Assembly: GCF_026210795.1 (NCBI RefSeq)
Contig: NC_089446.1
Span: 3,997,001 to 4,061,000, forward strand
DNA length: 64,000 bases
Direction of reading: 5' to 3'
Origin: Rhizophagus irregularis
Lineage: Eukaryota; Glomeromycota; Glomeromycetes; Glomerales; Glomeraceae
The notes under the pieces were generated by a model. That model was given only the letters and a program-made list of their open reading frames with translations. It made no database searches and had not been told where the DNA came from. A program made the translations under genes and the position numbers. Numbering within the stretch: position 1 is the first letter of the stretch; each line of letters begins with the position of its first letter. Below, piece after piece: positions 21,204 to 32,952 of the stretch.

Positions 21204-23103
21204 CTTGTTTATTTTTATAGTATAATATTTTTAAAGTTTATATAAAATTGTAGAAAAGAGAAGAAAAGCGATATCACTTATTTTAGGATGAAACAATGTA
21301 TGAATGAATTTAGCTTTGCTACGGGTCTTTTTTTAAATGCTTACAGATTTTATAAGTTTATACCACTTTGTTGGTTTTTACAAATTTGGGTATGAAAATC
21401 TTTTTACATAAATAATGAACGTCATAAAAGTACTATTGTTGCGGTGGAGTTTACCGAAACAGTTCTCTCTCGAAATTACGATTAAAAATAGAACACCTTC
21501 CTAGATTCATTTTTTTTTTATGCATAATAATAGAAGAATTTTCCGAAATATTCCTTTTGATTTATTACATAACAACGTTAATTTTTATTAATAATGTTGA
21601 GTAAATTTGATTAATACTACGCGCATAGATACTGTACAAGATCTACACGTTATTTACAAATAATAGCTGCGCGCGTTCACTAAAATCGCTACGCCAATGG
21701 CATTTCAGCCAATCATTAACCTCCGTCTTTCCCAATTCCGAATTTTGAATCGGAGATTTTATCCCTCCCTTTCATCGTTGTTTAAAATTTGACGATGATT
21801 ATTCTTTTTAGAAAAGTTTTAATTTAGTCTGATTAGAACTCCACATTTTTTCTTTCACATTTAGAAACATAGATTATTGTATAACATAATCTAGGCTATA
21901 TTGTAATAGGGTCGATTCCTTTTTAAGAATATAAATATTTAAACCTTCATTTAAGTAATAAATTGTATAAAATATGTTTTATGAATCCTTTTTTTTTCAA
22001 AAATGGTATTGTATGATCTGTAATACTAGCCAACACTTTATGAAATTCGAATCCACTACTTCAAATTTTGAACCCTGATTTTAATGAAACAATTCATATT
22101 GCATTAAATTACGACTAACAGTAAAGAAACATCGCGAAAATTGCACTTCAAATACTTCAAATCTTAATTAATTTACTATTAGACTTTTGTGTCACCTCTT
22201 TAATTGGTTAGAACACATAAAAAATAGTCATTATATGATTATATAGCATTTATATCTATATGCTGATGTTGATCACGTTTTTCTTGCATAAGTTGATTAC
22301 ATGATTGCATTGAAATAATAACGTTTTTGTGACTTTATATTCATAATTTTTGTCTCATGCCTTGTGCAAATCTTGAAAACATTCATTAAAAATTACAATT
22401 TATCTTTGACAAGAATGAAACGAAAATAAATCACAAAATATTATTTTTAGTCCCCAAAATTTTTATTTATAGTCTATATGGGAGAAATTTACTGTCTATA
22501 GGAAAGGAATATGAATAAAGGATTTAGCATTAGATACAAGATAATGTGACTTCAATCTTAATAACAAGGGTTATGTAGGTTATGTGAAAAAATTTTGAGG
22601 TAATTACGCGGTCTTGGCTTAAATTCCCCATACTTCTAGGACCTCGCTCTCTTGAAATTTGAAAACATTATTTATTTATTTAGTTCGTCAACTCTGTACA
22701 AGTGCCTGAACAAATTTCATGACGCGCGTGACGTACGAGATGTTGTTTGAACAGTCAGATGACCCTTCATTGATTATCATATGAATTCTTTCCCTGGTAC
22801 GTACTAATTGACATCTGTGATCATACCCCCTAAATCCCTAAATATGGTATGTGGCAAAATTTTGTAATCATATGTAATGAAAATCTTGTACCCAAAATTT
22901 AAGACTTTTGCTTTTAGATCCGAAATTTTTTTTTATTGATTTTTTCCTGATTTTTCGTATAATTAAGTTCCTTTTTTCATTAAAGAAATATGTTTGTGCC
23001 AATGGCTGAGCTTCCAAATAAAACGTGTATCATCTAATATCTATATAGTATAAAAGAGCATAATTTCTACGTTGCGAACAATAAAAAATCATTTTTACAT
23101 ACT
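21204..23103. other. Intergenic; upstream regions of two divergent genes
   Basis: No coding region supported. It must hold the promoters of the minus-strand F-box gene and of the plus-strand SPX-GDPD gene. I looked for a CACGTG Pho4-type site here and did not see one. Confidence 0.5.
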
Positions 23104-26100
23104 ATGAAATTTGGAAAGACTTTATTAAGAAATCAAATTCCAGAATGGTCAAGGTAAATATAAATTAATTATTAGTAACTTTGTTATCAATCGCGTTTAT
23201 ATTTTGAGAATTTTATTTTTTATTTTATTTTATTTAATTATTAGAAATTATATTTCTTATAAAGTTTTAAAAAAGCTCATAAATAATGCTGCTAAAGCAG
23301 ACGAAACGGCTGTTGAGGATGTTGTAATAGGTATTATTATTTAATTTAAAATCTTACATGTTCCTTCTTTAAAAATCCTTTGATTTTAACAATAATTATC
23401 ATCAATTAGGTTTCTTTTTTGAAGTTGACCGTGAACTTGAAAAAGTAAACAACTTTTTCTTGTATAAACGTACTGAAATGGAACGTCGGTTAAGAACTTT
23501 ATCGGAAAAATATCGGTGCTTTAATATTTCTATTCCAAATAGTCCATCTATTATTAACATTAACCCAATTGACAGTGGAGTCAATGTACCTGGACTAAGC
23601 GCATATATCAACCCTAATTTTGATCCATATGCTGATGAAGAGTTTTTGGTTGTGATAAAGGAAACTAAAGATCAAATTCATAAGGTTCTTCGTTTTGCTG
23701 ATATGAATAAGAAAGGATTTATCAAAATTCTAAAAAAGTAAGAAATATTAATATATATATTGTATTTTATTTTGTTTTATTAAATTGACTTTTTTGGTTT
23801 ATAGATTTGAAAAGAAGCTAGGAAGACAGGTTAAAGATCGTTATTTAGAAACAAAGGTTTGTAATTATTATTGTTCGGACTTCGGAGATAAGAATGAGAA
23901 TTCGGAGGAAAAGCATATAAATGAAATTTCGGATTTCATTTATGAATCTTGAAACCATATCATTAAATGCCTTATTATATGCAGAAAGAAAGATCTCATA
24001 TTTTATTATTTCATTCGTAGGTAAATATACTTCCGTTTGCATCGAGCTCATTATTTACCGAAATGCTGGATTCCATCGAACATTGGATTCAAGAAGTTCA
24101 TCGTCGAGTGGCAGATTATAAACAACATGTTCATCAAGATAACGAATTCACAACAAAAGCTCGTCTTCGTCGGATAAATTTGACCGAAGAACAAGATAAA
24201 ATATTGTCGAATTCAATTTCTGATGATGATGCAGAAGCCCTTAAAGATTTGATAAATCAACTAGCATCAAACTTAAATAATAAAAAGGACTCAAATATAT
24301 CGTCTATTCAAATATCACCTATAAAGAAGGTATATTCATATCTACATATTTTTTTCATTTTATTTTATTTTATTTATTGATATTTTTTTAATGTCATTAT
24401 TAGACTTTAACATCGATGCTTTACAAAGCATGTAATTCTCGAGCTATGAGATGTATAAAATTACTTCTCAATTCCGGAGCCAGTATACACGAGGATGAAG
24501 ATATCAATGAACGTTCATTGATTCATAAATTAGTGATTCATGGTGGTAAATTACCGAAGGATAAATCTTCTTCGACGAATAGCAACGTTATTGGTTTAGA
24601 AGGATCACAAATGACATATTTTGCTACAGTATTTCACATGCAAAAAGATTTCAAAAGTATCTATTCTAAAACAAACAATGTTAGTGAAGATGTAAGTTTA
24701 ATATCCTGGATTCTTGAACATATTCCTCAAATAGAAAATTCAAAGGTTTCATTTAGAGATGCTTTTGGTAGAAGTCCTTTGCATTATGCTGCCATTAATG
24801 GATTTGAAAACTGCACCAAAATACTTTTGGAATTTTTAATTAGAACCGAACAATTTCCTTTACAACAAGGGTTCAACGATCCTTCCTGGTTCGATAATGA
24901 TGGGTTTACACCGCTACTTTATGCAGTCTTATGTGGGCACACTACGGTGGTGAATTGTATTATTAAAGCGGGCAAAATAAAAAATGTCGATGCTATCAGT
25001 AACGGTATGTAAGAATAATAAGAATAATAGAAAACAGTCTTTCGTATTTAAATTTATCAACCACTTATTATTTAGCAGATGATTCGTCTTCGGTCACCAC
25101 CGTTAGCCCTGCTTTACCACATAATATTTCGCATAGTCATACGCAGACTCCACTTGCTATAGCTTGTAAATTTGGTCAAACTGTAACGGCAAGACTTTTA
25201 CTCGCATATGGTGCAGATCCTGATATCCAGGATGAGGAGGGAGAAACTCCATTACATTTGGCTACTCGTAATGGATTTGATGATTGTGTGAGATTATTAG
25301 TTGGTTTAGATGATTATAAAGAAGAACATTATACAGAAGAACATCAAATATTATCTGATGATATCAAAATTATTCTCAAGTCTAATTTAAAAAAAGCAAA
25401 TACAGAAATCAAAGAAAATTTTTATGGATGGACTCCTTTATCTTTAGCAGGTGGGATATATTTATAATTTTTGGAAAAATAATTCATAGTAGTAATAATA
25501 ATAATTACAACAAAAAAAAAAATCAAATTTTAATCAATTTAACATTTAAATAGCTGTGGAAGGCCATATTGCATGTGTCAAAACGTTAATACAAGCGGGC
25601 GCTGATCCTAATGTAAAGGATAACTCTGGCTGGACTCCACATATACACGCAGTGTTTCGAGGATATACTGCAGTTAAAGAAATTTTACGTCCTCTAACCG
25701 CGTTTCAAGAACCTAGTCCACTTTTTTCTACAGAGATTAGCAAGAATAATTCAAAATCATTTAACAAACCTGAAGGGGCATCAGCTGAATTGGCCTATGG
25801 TCATAGATATTTACAAGATCAATCTTTGATTCTTGTAACACTTGGAAATACCGATACGCGCAATAGCGTTAGCCCTGTAGACCTTTATAATACTTATATT
25901 TCATCAACTTCCATTCCGGTGACTTCAGTTTCACTTGTTGTTTCTACTAAGAATGCGACCGGGGAACCAGCAATTATTGACCTTCCAATTAATAACACAT
26001 CCGCCATTGATCCGATCATGTTTTATTCATCTGATATAGATGAGGTTATTTTGACTTTCGACCTTATACCCACTTATGAGACAAAAAAACAATTTATTGG

Positions 26101-27428
26101 ACGTGCAACTGCATTGCTTTCGTCCGTAAAAACTTCTTCAGGTCCACAACATAGTTCCTTAATGGGTTCCGTTACTGTTCCAATTCTTAGTAAAGATTCA
26201 CTAGATGTAATTGGAAGAGTAGTTTTTGAGTTTTTAATTATAAAACCTTTCAAACACGAAAACCTTGCTGTTGGTAGTAAACACACGTACTGGACTTCCA
26301 CAAAAGTTATTGGACATCGTGGATCTGGTATGAATAGAATGGAGACTCCTAATTTACAATTAGGAGAAAATACGCTCATTAGTTTCATTACAGCTGCATC
26401 ACTTGGAGCAGAGTATGTTGAATTTGATGTTCAACTTACTAAAGATCATGTTCCAGTTATTTATCACGATTGGACTATTACTGAAACCGGATATGATATT
26501 CCAATTCACGCCATTACTCTTCAACAATACCTGAAAATCAAACAACAGTTTGTATCTGAACAATTTTTGGTACGAGAACATAATATTCGTAAAGAATTCC
26601 AACATCCTTCCGATAATAATGATGGTAAACGAAATGAGAATCGAGAAAAAAAGAGAAGATCTCATAGCGTACCTGTTAATACTTTTGTTCCTTCAGAAAA
26701 GAAGGAGGGGAAATTAAAAGGAAATAGTGATGGTACCATTCAGGCACCTTTTGCGACTTTAGTAGAAACATTTAAGGTAAATTGAAATAATTTGTATTTA
26801 TTACAACCCAACAAATATTAAATAGGTTTTTTTTTAATAGCAAGTGCCGATTCACATCGGGTTTAATATTGAAGTTAAATATCCAATGATAGACGAGGCA
26901 GAAGCAGATAGTTTACCAGCATATCACACCGAATTAAACCTTTTTGTAGACACAATCCTTCAGTGTGTATATGATCATGCTCAGGAACGTAATATTATAT
27001 TTTCATCATTTCATCCTGATATATGCCTCATGCTGGCTTTTAAACAACCAAATTATCCAGTATTTTTCTTAACTGATTGTGGTGAGGAAAAAATGGCGGA
27101 TGCAAGATGCAATTCTCTTCAAGTAGCAATTAGATTTGCCAAATTTGCAGATTTATTAGGGATAGTGACTAAAAGTGTTCCTATAATTGAAGCGCCAATA
27201 TTAGTAAAGACAATTAAAGAAACGGGATTATTACTCTTTACTTATGGGTCCATGAATAATGATGTAACCAATGTACGATTGCAAAGAAAAGCTGGTGTAG
27301 ATGCCGTTATTGTGGTATGTATAATTGTAAAATTATTTTATTTTATTTTTTTTTTCTAAACTAAATCAATTTAATTTTTTTAGGACTCAGTGTTGGCCGT
27401 AAGAAATGGGCTTCAACAAAATGATTAA
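23104..27428 (+). CDS. GDE1: SPX-ankyrin-GDPD protein (GDE1/PHO81 type), 1180 aa
   Basis: Ten exons, all GT-AG with consistent phases: 23104-23153, 23245-23330, 23410-23737, 23805-23856, 24021-24329, 24404-25004, 25076-25450, 25554-26776, 26841-27314, 27384-27428. Residues 1 to about 200 are an SPX domain (MKFGKTLLRNQIPEWS start, FFFEVDRELEKVNNF, LRFADMNKKGFIKILKK), which binds inositol polyphosphates and reports phosphate status. Ankyrin repeats run from about 280 to 640 (TPLHLATRNGFDDC, WTPLSLA). The C-terminal glycerophosphodiester phosphodiesterase domain spans about 850-1170 and keeps the catalytic set: HRG at 855-857, GENT, EFD at 890-892, HD at 905-906 and IEVK. This favours an active GDE1-like enzyme, which hydrolyses glycerophosphocholine to glycerol-3-phosphate and choline in yeast, over the pseudo-enzyme PHO81. 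In this lineage one protein might serve both roles. Length matches yeast GDE1 and PHO81 (about 1,200 residues). Confidence 0.88.
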
Positions 27429-27937
27429 ATCATTAAATATGTACATAATTAACATTAATGATGAAATTAGAATGTAAAAAAATAATTAATTTATTAAATA
27501 GATAATTATTTCTTATATTTATTTGTCCTGGTTTTTTTTTGGATTTATACATCATTTTCAATGGAACTACCTAAAAATCTATTGGGGTATAATTTAACCA
27601 AAATATTTTAGAAATATTTTAAATTAATCCATTTAAAATTCATTGACGCCACTTTAACACAAGAATTCAAATTACTAACATTTTTTTGGTTTAATTATCT
27701 TTGGTTCCAACTTAATGCCACGTTACAAAAGCACGTGATAAACTAATATAATTGATTACATGAATTATCACCAATAAAAACGAATAATTTCAGTGTAACT
27801 GAAGATTAATTTTTTTATTGGTATATTAAAATATTTTTATTTTGAAAACAAAATCAAATAAATTTCGCGCTCATTCTCTCTTCCACTTTTTTTTTTTAAA
27901 AAAAAAATATATACCCTTTAAATCTTTAATTCTAATA
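27429..27937. other. Short intergenic, promoter of an F-box-like gene
   Basis: Contains the 3' end of the SPX-GDPD transcript, a CACGTG E-box about 200 bases upstream of the next start, and a T11/A10 tract at 27887-27907 about 30 bases before the ATG. No gene seen. Confidence 0.45.
27887..27907. promoter_or_regulatory. T11/A10 palindromic tract before an F-box-like gene
   Basis: The tract lies 30 bases upstream of the ATG at 27938, in the same position class as the tract at 2072. A promoter or 5' UTR element is inferred from the recurrence. Confidence 0.4.
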
Positions 27938-29458
27938 ATGGAAACATTAGCATTACCTGTAGAATGTCTTACAATTATATTCGAAAATTTGAGTTATGAA
28001 AAATTAGGAGTAAAAAACTACAGTTTTACTATATTACATTCGTGTATTTTAGTAAATAAAATTTGGTGTGCTACGGCTATTCCAATTCTTTGGAGAAATC
28101 CTTGGAATTGGTTAATAGAAGGATTATATTTAAATAGGTTAACATTATTAACAGCAACATTTATATCATGTTTACCAAAAGAAATTAAAAATATGATAAC
28201 AAAAAATCATATTAAAATGAAGAAATGGATGAAAAATGGAACAAGTTTTGATTACCCATATTTTATGAATGGACTTGATTATTCATGGTTATATTTTTCA
28301 ATTAATATATTTCTTAAAGAAAATTTCAAAATTAGAAAAGAAATTTTTAAAAATGAATATAAAACAATTCTTTTAAAAGAACTTTGTAAATTATTTATGA
28401 AAAGAAGTTATAATTTAAATCAACTTAATTATAATAATCAATATCAAAAAAGATATGATTATTATAATAAAATAAGGGTAGATGATTATATAAATTTAAT
28501 ATATTTACCAGGAGCAACACAAACACTTTATAATTTAAAAAAATTTTATATAACAGGATGGATACCATCAGAAATTATTTTTGGTATATCAAAAATTTGT
28601 AAAAATATTGAAGAAATTAGGATAAATAATTTTCATATAGATGATGATGAAGAAATTATAATAACACTTATTCAAGAACAAAAATTTTTAAAAAAATTTA
28701 GTTTTGAAATAAAATTTGAAGATAAATTTATAGAATTTTCATTTTTAAGATTTGAAAAAATTTTAAAATCAAAATCAAAAAATCTTGAATTATTAAAATT
28801 ATCACCAATTTGTTTTTGTATGGATACTTTTATTGAATGTTATAATCTTAAAGAATTAAATCTTATAGATGAAAGATTACAATTTAATGAAAATATTTTA
28901 GAAAATTTTTCAAAAAATTCCAAATTATCAAAACTTTTAAAATTAGATATTGATATAAATTTTATATCATTTAAACAAATTTCTTCATTAATTAGAAATA
29001 CAAATCATAATCTTGAAATTATTACAATAATTTGGTTAGAAGGAATTGATGAAATAGAATATTATAAAATTTTTATTGAAACTATTATATTTAATTGTCC
29101 TAATTTAAAAGAATTTTATGGAAAATTTGATTATAATTATATTCCATTACTTTGTAAAAATTGTATTCATTTAAAAAAATTACAATTTAAAGATTTTAAT
29201 ATATTAGATTTTAGTAAGATATTAAAACAAATTGGTGATGTAATACCTATTAATTTATCAAAATTTTATTTACCTTTATGTTGGAATTTTAATAGTGATT
29301 CTTTAGAATATTTTCTCAAAAAATGTTTAATTAGATTAAATAATCCTTTATATTTTAATATTTATGAGGGTGAAAAACATGAGAAAATCATCAAAAGTTT
29401 TAAAGAATTAAATGTATTAGTAAAAAAGGATGATATCTTATATAGTATAATGGTATAA
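27938..29458 (+). CDS. F-box-like protein, 506 aa
   Basis: Single exon. The start METLALPVECLTIIFENLSY aligns with the F-box of the two other family members, with SCILVNKIWCATAIPILWRN in place of SCLLVNRLW. The body is Asn/Lys/Ile-rich leucine-repeat-like sequence and ends with a basic tail. The frame is open upstream, but the extra residues come from the T/A tract and 5' UTR, so I place the start at 27938. It is more divergent than the other two, with a longer spacer after the F-box and even stronger AT-driven amino acid bias (Asn, Lys, Ile, Phe, Tyr). Expected role is SCF adaptor; target unknown. Confidence 0.75.
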   Translation: METLALPVECLTIIFENLSYEKLGVKNYSFTILHSCILVNKIWCATAIPILWRNPWNWLIEGLYLNRLTLLTATFISCLPKEIKNMITKNHIKMKKWMKNGTSFDYPYFMNGLDYSWLYFSINIFLKENFKIRKEIFKNEYKTILLKELCKLFMKRSYNLNQLNYNNQYQKRYDYYNKIRVDDYINLIYLPGATQTLYNLKKFYITGWIPSEIIFGISKICKNIEEIRINNFHIDDDEEIIITLIQEQKFLKKFSFEIKFEDKFIEFSFLRFEKILKSKSKNLELLKLSPICFCMDTFIECYNLKELNLIDERLQFNENILENFSKNSKLSKLLKLDIDINFISFKQISSLIRNTNHNLEIITIIWLEGIDEIEYYKIFIETIIFNCPNLKEFYGKFDYNYIPLLCKNCIHLKKLQFKDFNILDFSKILKQIGDVIPINLSKFYLPLCWNFNSDSLEYFLKKCLIRLNNPLYFNIYEGEKHEKIIKSFKELNVLVKKDDILYSIMV

Positions 29459-31281
29459 AAAGTAATATATTTTGATATAATATATTTGATATTAGTAATA
29501 TTTGATATTTATTAATAATAAAACATTATAATCCGAAGCGTAAGCAGAGGACTTATTTATTAATTTATTAATATAAACAAAAAAATTTCAAACGAAATAT
29601 TGAAAAATTATAAGTCATATGATAATATAAACTAATAAGTACATGCACTTTGGGTCCCCCCAGTTCCCGTTAATACATAGTTCGCGTGGCAAATTAAGAG
29701 ATGATCCCAAATTCCCAAATTCGTAGCATTGATTAAAAAGTCAAATGATACCACTATTATTAATCTGACATAGTTTATCTTAGTTTGAACCATACATTTT
29801 CCGAAGTCTCTTTCATACACATTTATGTAATAAATGTAAACGATTTTCGAAATTATTGGGATTGTGGGCTAAAGTGTACGTATAATAACATACTGTTCAA
29901 ATACTGATAGGAGGCGTAAAAAATTAACAAAGATAGATAATAATTCCTTCTTAGATTGCACCATACATTTTTCGAGTTCTCGTTAAAAATTCACACGCAA
30001 TTATGTAATGAATTAAAATGATTTGTCCTATTATGCATTGTAATTCTCAATGTTCAATGTTAAAAGGAACTTTTATAATCGGTTAAACATTTTTGGAAAA
30101 CAGGACTAAGGGAGGATTAAGGTATCAAAAATATAATAAAAATGTAATTTCCTTTTTAGGAAAAAAACCGGTAAAAAACAACAACGACGACGAACCTCAC
30201 GCTTTGATTTTCTTTTTACAAAGAATTTTGATTATAATGTCCTTGTTAGTTTTGTTAGTTGTTGTTTACCTTTTTGCCACGCTTACCGCAATAGTGTTTG
30301 AAATGGAAGATAATCTGATTTGTTTCCGATCTTTTGACATCATGCATGAATTCGTTTGACGTTTTTGTTTTTCATTGTATTTTGAGACTTAAAAAAGTAA
30401 TGTCTTTGTCTTCGATTTCTCACAAGCCACGGTAGTACAAATGTGTTCAATTTACCTGTTTAACATTTTTAACAATAATTTTGTCAATCAGTTATAAAAA
30501 ATTTAAAAAATTAATTTTAATATATTTAATTTTCTTAAAATCGAATCATTCTTTTATGTTAATCAATCATATTTAAATGATATATGTAAAATGTATAAAT
30601 GTGTACCCATTATTACTTGATTTGCAAACTAAAAGTAGTTACTGTAATTTCTGTAATTACATTTCTGTATCACAACCACTCGAAAAGTAAATAGTTCAAT
30701 TCCCCTTATTTGGAAGACAGCATTCACTAATGATCATTTTCGGAAACTTATGGTAACAAAGATAATAAGGTTTATTTTTTTTTTTTTTAATGAGTGAAAC
30801 GCCCAATTGTAATTTAGAAACGGATTTGCAAAAAAATTATATAAATGTACAGTACATGGAATTTTACTTTATTCTACGAACAAAGGATTAAGTTTCATTT
30901 TTTTTTCACTTTTTTTCGTTGTTGTTTGTCGCCATCCTTACCTCCTTCCCTCCCTATCATCACCTCTTCTCTACCCCTTTATTTCCTTAAAAAAGGTGTG
31001 ATTTTATTTTATCCTTATTATTTATATAAGTTGGTTGTCTTTGAACTTTAATTTTTTCATCTGAGAGAATTGAAAGCTCTGGCAGCTAATCATTAATATT
31101 TTGATTCTCTTATTCAAATTTTCCATTTACTTTTTTCATTTTTTCTTCAATTTTAACGAGTTCAAAGAAATCATAAAACACACCTTTTCTCTTTGAAAAA
31201 TACATTAACACTCATTTTTTTTGTATTTTTCTTTTATCCTACATTTTTTTTTATCTCTTCTATCAAAAAATCGAGAGCATA
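29459..31281. other. Intergenic with a short duplicated segment
   Basis: No gene is convincingly supported. A roughly 65-base segment at 29787-29850 recurs imperfectly at 29951-30024. A weak frame around 30238-30359 encodes one hydrophobic helix. The last 450 bases are pyrimidine-rich and look like the promoter and 5' UTR of the secreted protein gene at 31282. Confidence 0.45.
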
Positions 31282-31689
31282 ATGTATAAATTAAACATTA
31301 TCATAATATTTTTCTTGTGTATAGCCGCAATTTTTACAAACGCTGCACCTCTCAATACAGTACCACAAAATCCCTCATCATCATTAACGGCACGTTCAGC
31401 GTTAAATCTTAATTCAGATGCGTCAGCTATATATCATGCTAAAAAAAGAAGAGGTATAATAATTCCTGAATTGGACTTATCAGATTCTGATACGATTAGA
31501 CCAAAGATTATTAAGAACAGAATGATAAAAAGAAATCCCATTAATTATAATGCTGCTAATCATTCTACAAAAGATGCTGTTTCTCAAGAAAAACGAGCTC
31601 AAGACAAAAAACGAGCTCAAAAGAAAGAAAGAAGGTCTATCGTTTGGAAAGTTGATGAGAATATATTATTCAAGAGAAATGAAAAGTAA
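31282..31689 (+). CDS. Small secreted basic protein with dibasic sites, 135 aa
   Basis: Single exon. Residues 1-22 form a signal peptide (MYKLNIIIIFFLCIAAIFTN, cleavage likely after NA|AP). The rest is hydrophilic, cysteine-free and Lys/Arg-rich. Dibasic Kex2-type sites stand at the AKKRRG, MIKRNP, QEKRAQDKKRAQ, KKERRS and LFKRNEK motifs, so the precursor could be cut into several peptides. The cluster KKRAQKKERR also resembles a nuclear localisation signal. Mycorrhizal fungi use small secreted proteins with these traits as candidate effectors, but no named effector family was recognised here. Upstream is a CT-rich leader typical of well-expressed fungal genes. A secreted peptide precursor or effector role is inference. 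Confidence 0.7.
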   Translation: MYKLNIIIIFFLCIAAIFTNAAPLNTVPQNPSSSLTARSALNLNSDASAIYHAKKRRGIIIPELDLSDSDTIRPKIIKNRMIKRNPINYNAANHSTKDAVSQEKRAQDKKRAQKKERRSIVWKVDENILFKRNEK

Positions 31690-31858
31690 TGGTTAATAAT
31701 TAAGTTTCTCGTGATTTTATGAAAGGAAATGATATTTTCCTTTTGTATAGTAATGAATGAGATTACCATCAACAATACCATTAGTCCAACCATATACAAT
31801 TTGGATTTAACGAGTCCATTACCAAACATCACGACTTTTGGATTTGGCGACAATAAAT

Positions 31859-31892
31859 TACGACAACGACAACGACAACGACAACAACAACA
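31859..31892. repeat. ACAACG / ACA microsatellite
   Basis: Five or so six-base units pass into three-base ACA units, downstream of the secreted protein gene. Confidence 0.7.
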
Positions 31893-32342
31893 ATTTTCAT
31901 ATACATAGCATTTACATACACATCATTTTTGCATTTCATCATCATCATCATTCATCATTCATCATTTTGCATTTGTATCATATCCATAGATTTCTCTTCC
32001 TATAGATTCCATTAATGATTCTATACATTTTTAGAATTAATACATACATTGTAAACTTCCTGTATAGTTTTGTGATTACTGTTGTAAAGGTGAAGAATTT
32101 GTTCATAAGTTTTATGAATAGTTAAATAGTTGAAACTTTTTTCATTTGATTTTTTTTTGTTTTATAAATCGAGTAAATATCTTTTTATTTTTATTCTTCT
32201 TTTTTGATAAAAGTCACAAAAAAAAAATCATTATTTTTTTTCATATTTATTTTTTTATTATTTCTTTAATCTTGTATAAAGCAATCACAAAAAAGATTGA
32301 ATAAAAATTAAGATTAACATTTTTCAAAAATATTGAGCGAGT

Positions 32343-32622
32343 ATATTAACAGTATAATTAATTAATTAATGCGTGATTATCGTTTGATATGAGTGTTATT
32401 AACAGTATAATTAATTGTATATATGCATATTGTCGAGAGGAAATAATACGCATATTGTCGAGTGTTCTTAACATACAATTAATTGTATATAGGAAATAAT
32501 ACGCATATTGTCGAGTGTAGTATAATTAATTGTATATAGGAAAATAATCCGTGTGTTATCGAGTGTTATTAACAGTATAATTAATTGTATATAGGAAATA
32601 ATACGCATATTGTCGAGAAGGA
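32343..32622. repeat. Imperfect minisatellite, about 55-65 base units
   Basis: Four to five degenerate units combine the motifs TTAACAGTATAATTAATTGT, ATATAGGAAATAATACGCAT and ATTGTCGAG. Units differ by small deletions and substitutions. Confidence 0.75.
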
Positions 32623-32952
32623 AATAAACCTCCGATGTCCGATACTGATCTTTTATTGAAGTAATCCAATTAATTGATTATTTTTTCATTAAATCATATT
32701 TGATAGAAGAATCTTATCGAATTCAAGTTCTTTTACACAAGATAATGTAAATAATGGCAAATATTTTTTTTATTATTGAAAATCCTAGTTTACCATAAAC
32801 ATTTCACATAATATTTATTACCTAAAAAAAGTATAAAAAATCAAATTGAATAGATTTTATTGGATTAAAAAAAAAATTTCTTGATTTCTATTTTTAGAGG
32901 GATTTACATATTAATTATGTATAATTACATAAAAAAATTTAAGGTTATTTAT

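Larger units (their letters stand above)
31690..32952. other. Intergenic with tandem repeats
   Basis: Holds the 3' UTR of the secreted protein, an ACAACG/ACA microsatellite (31859-31892), ATC-rich runs near 31940-31975 and a minisatellite at 32343-32622. No gene seen. Confidence 0.55.

Noticed and set aside
22741-23103. Search for a Pho4-type CACGTG upstream of the SPX-GDPD gene
   Set aside because: None seen; CACGTG occurs elsewhere in the window at sites with no link to phosphate genes.
30093-30359. Frame with one transmembrane-like helix
   Set aside because: It has no good ATG before the hydrophobic part except at 30238, no recognised family and no convincing splice partner.
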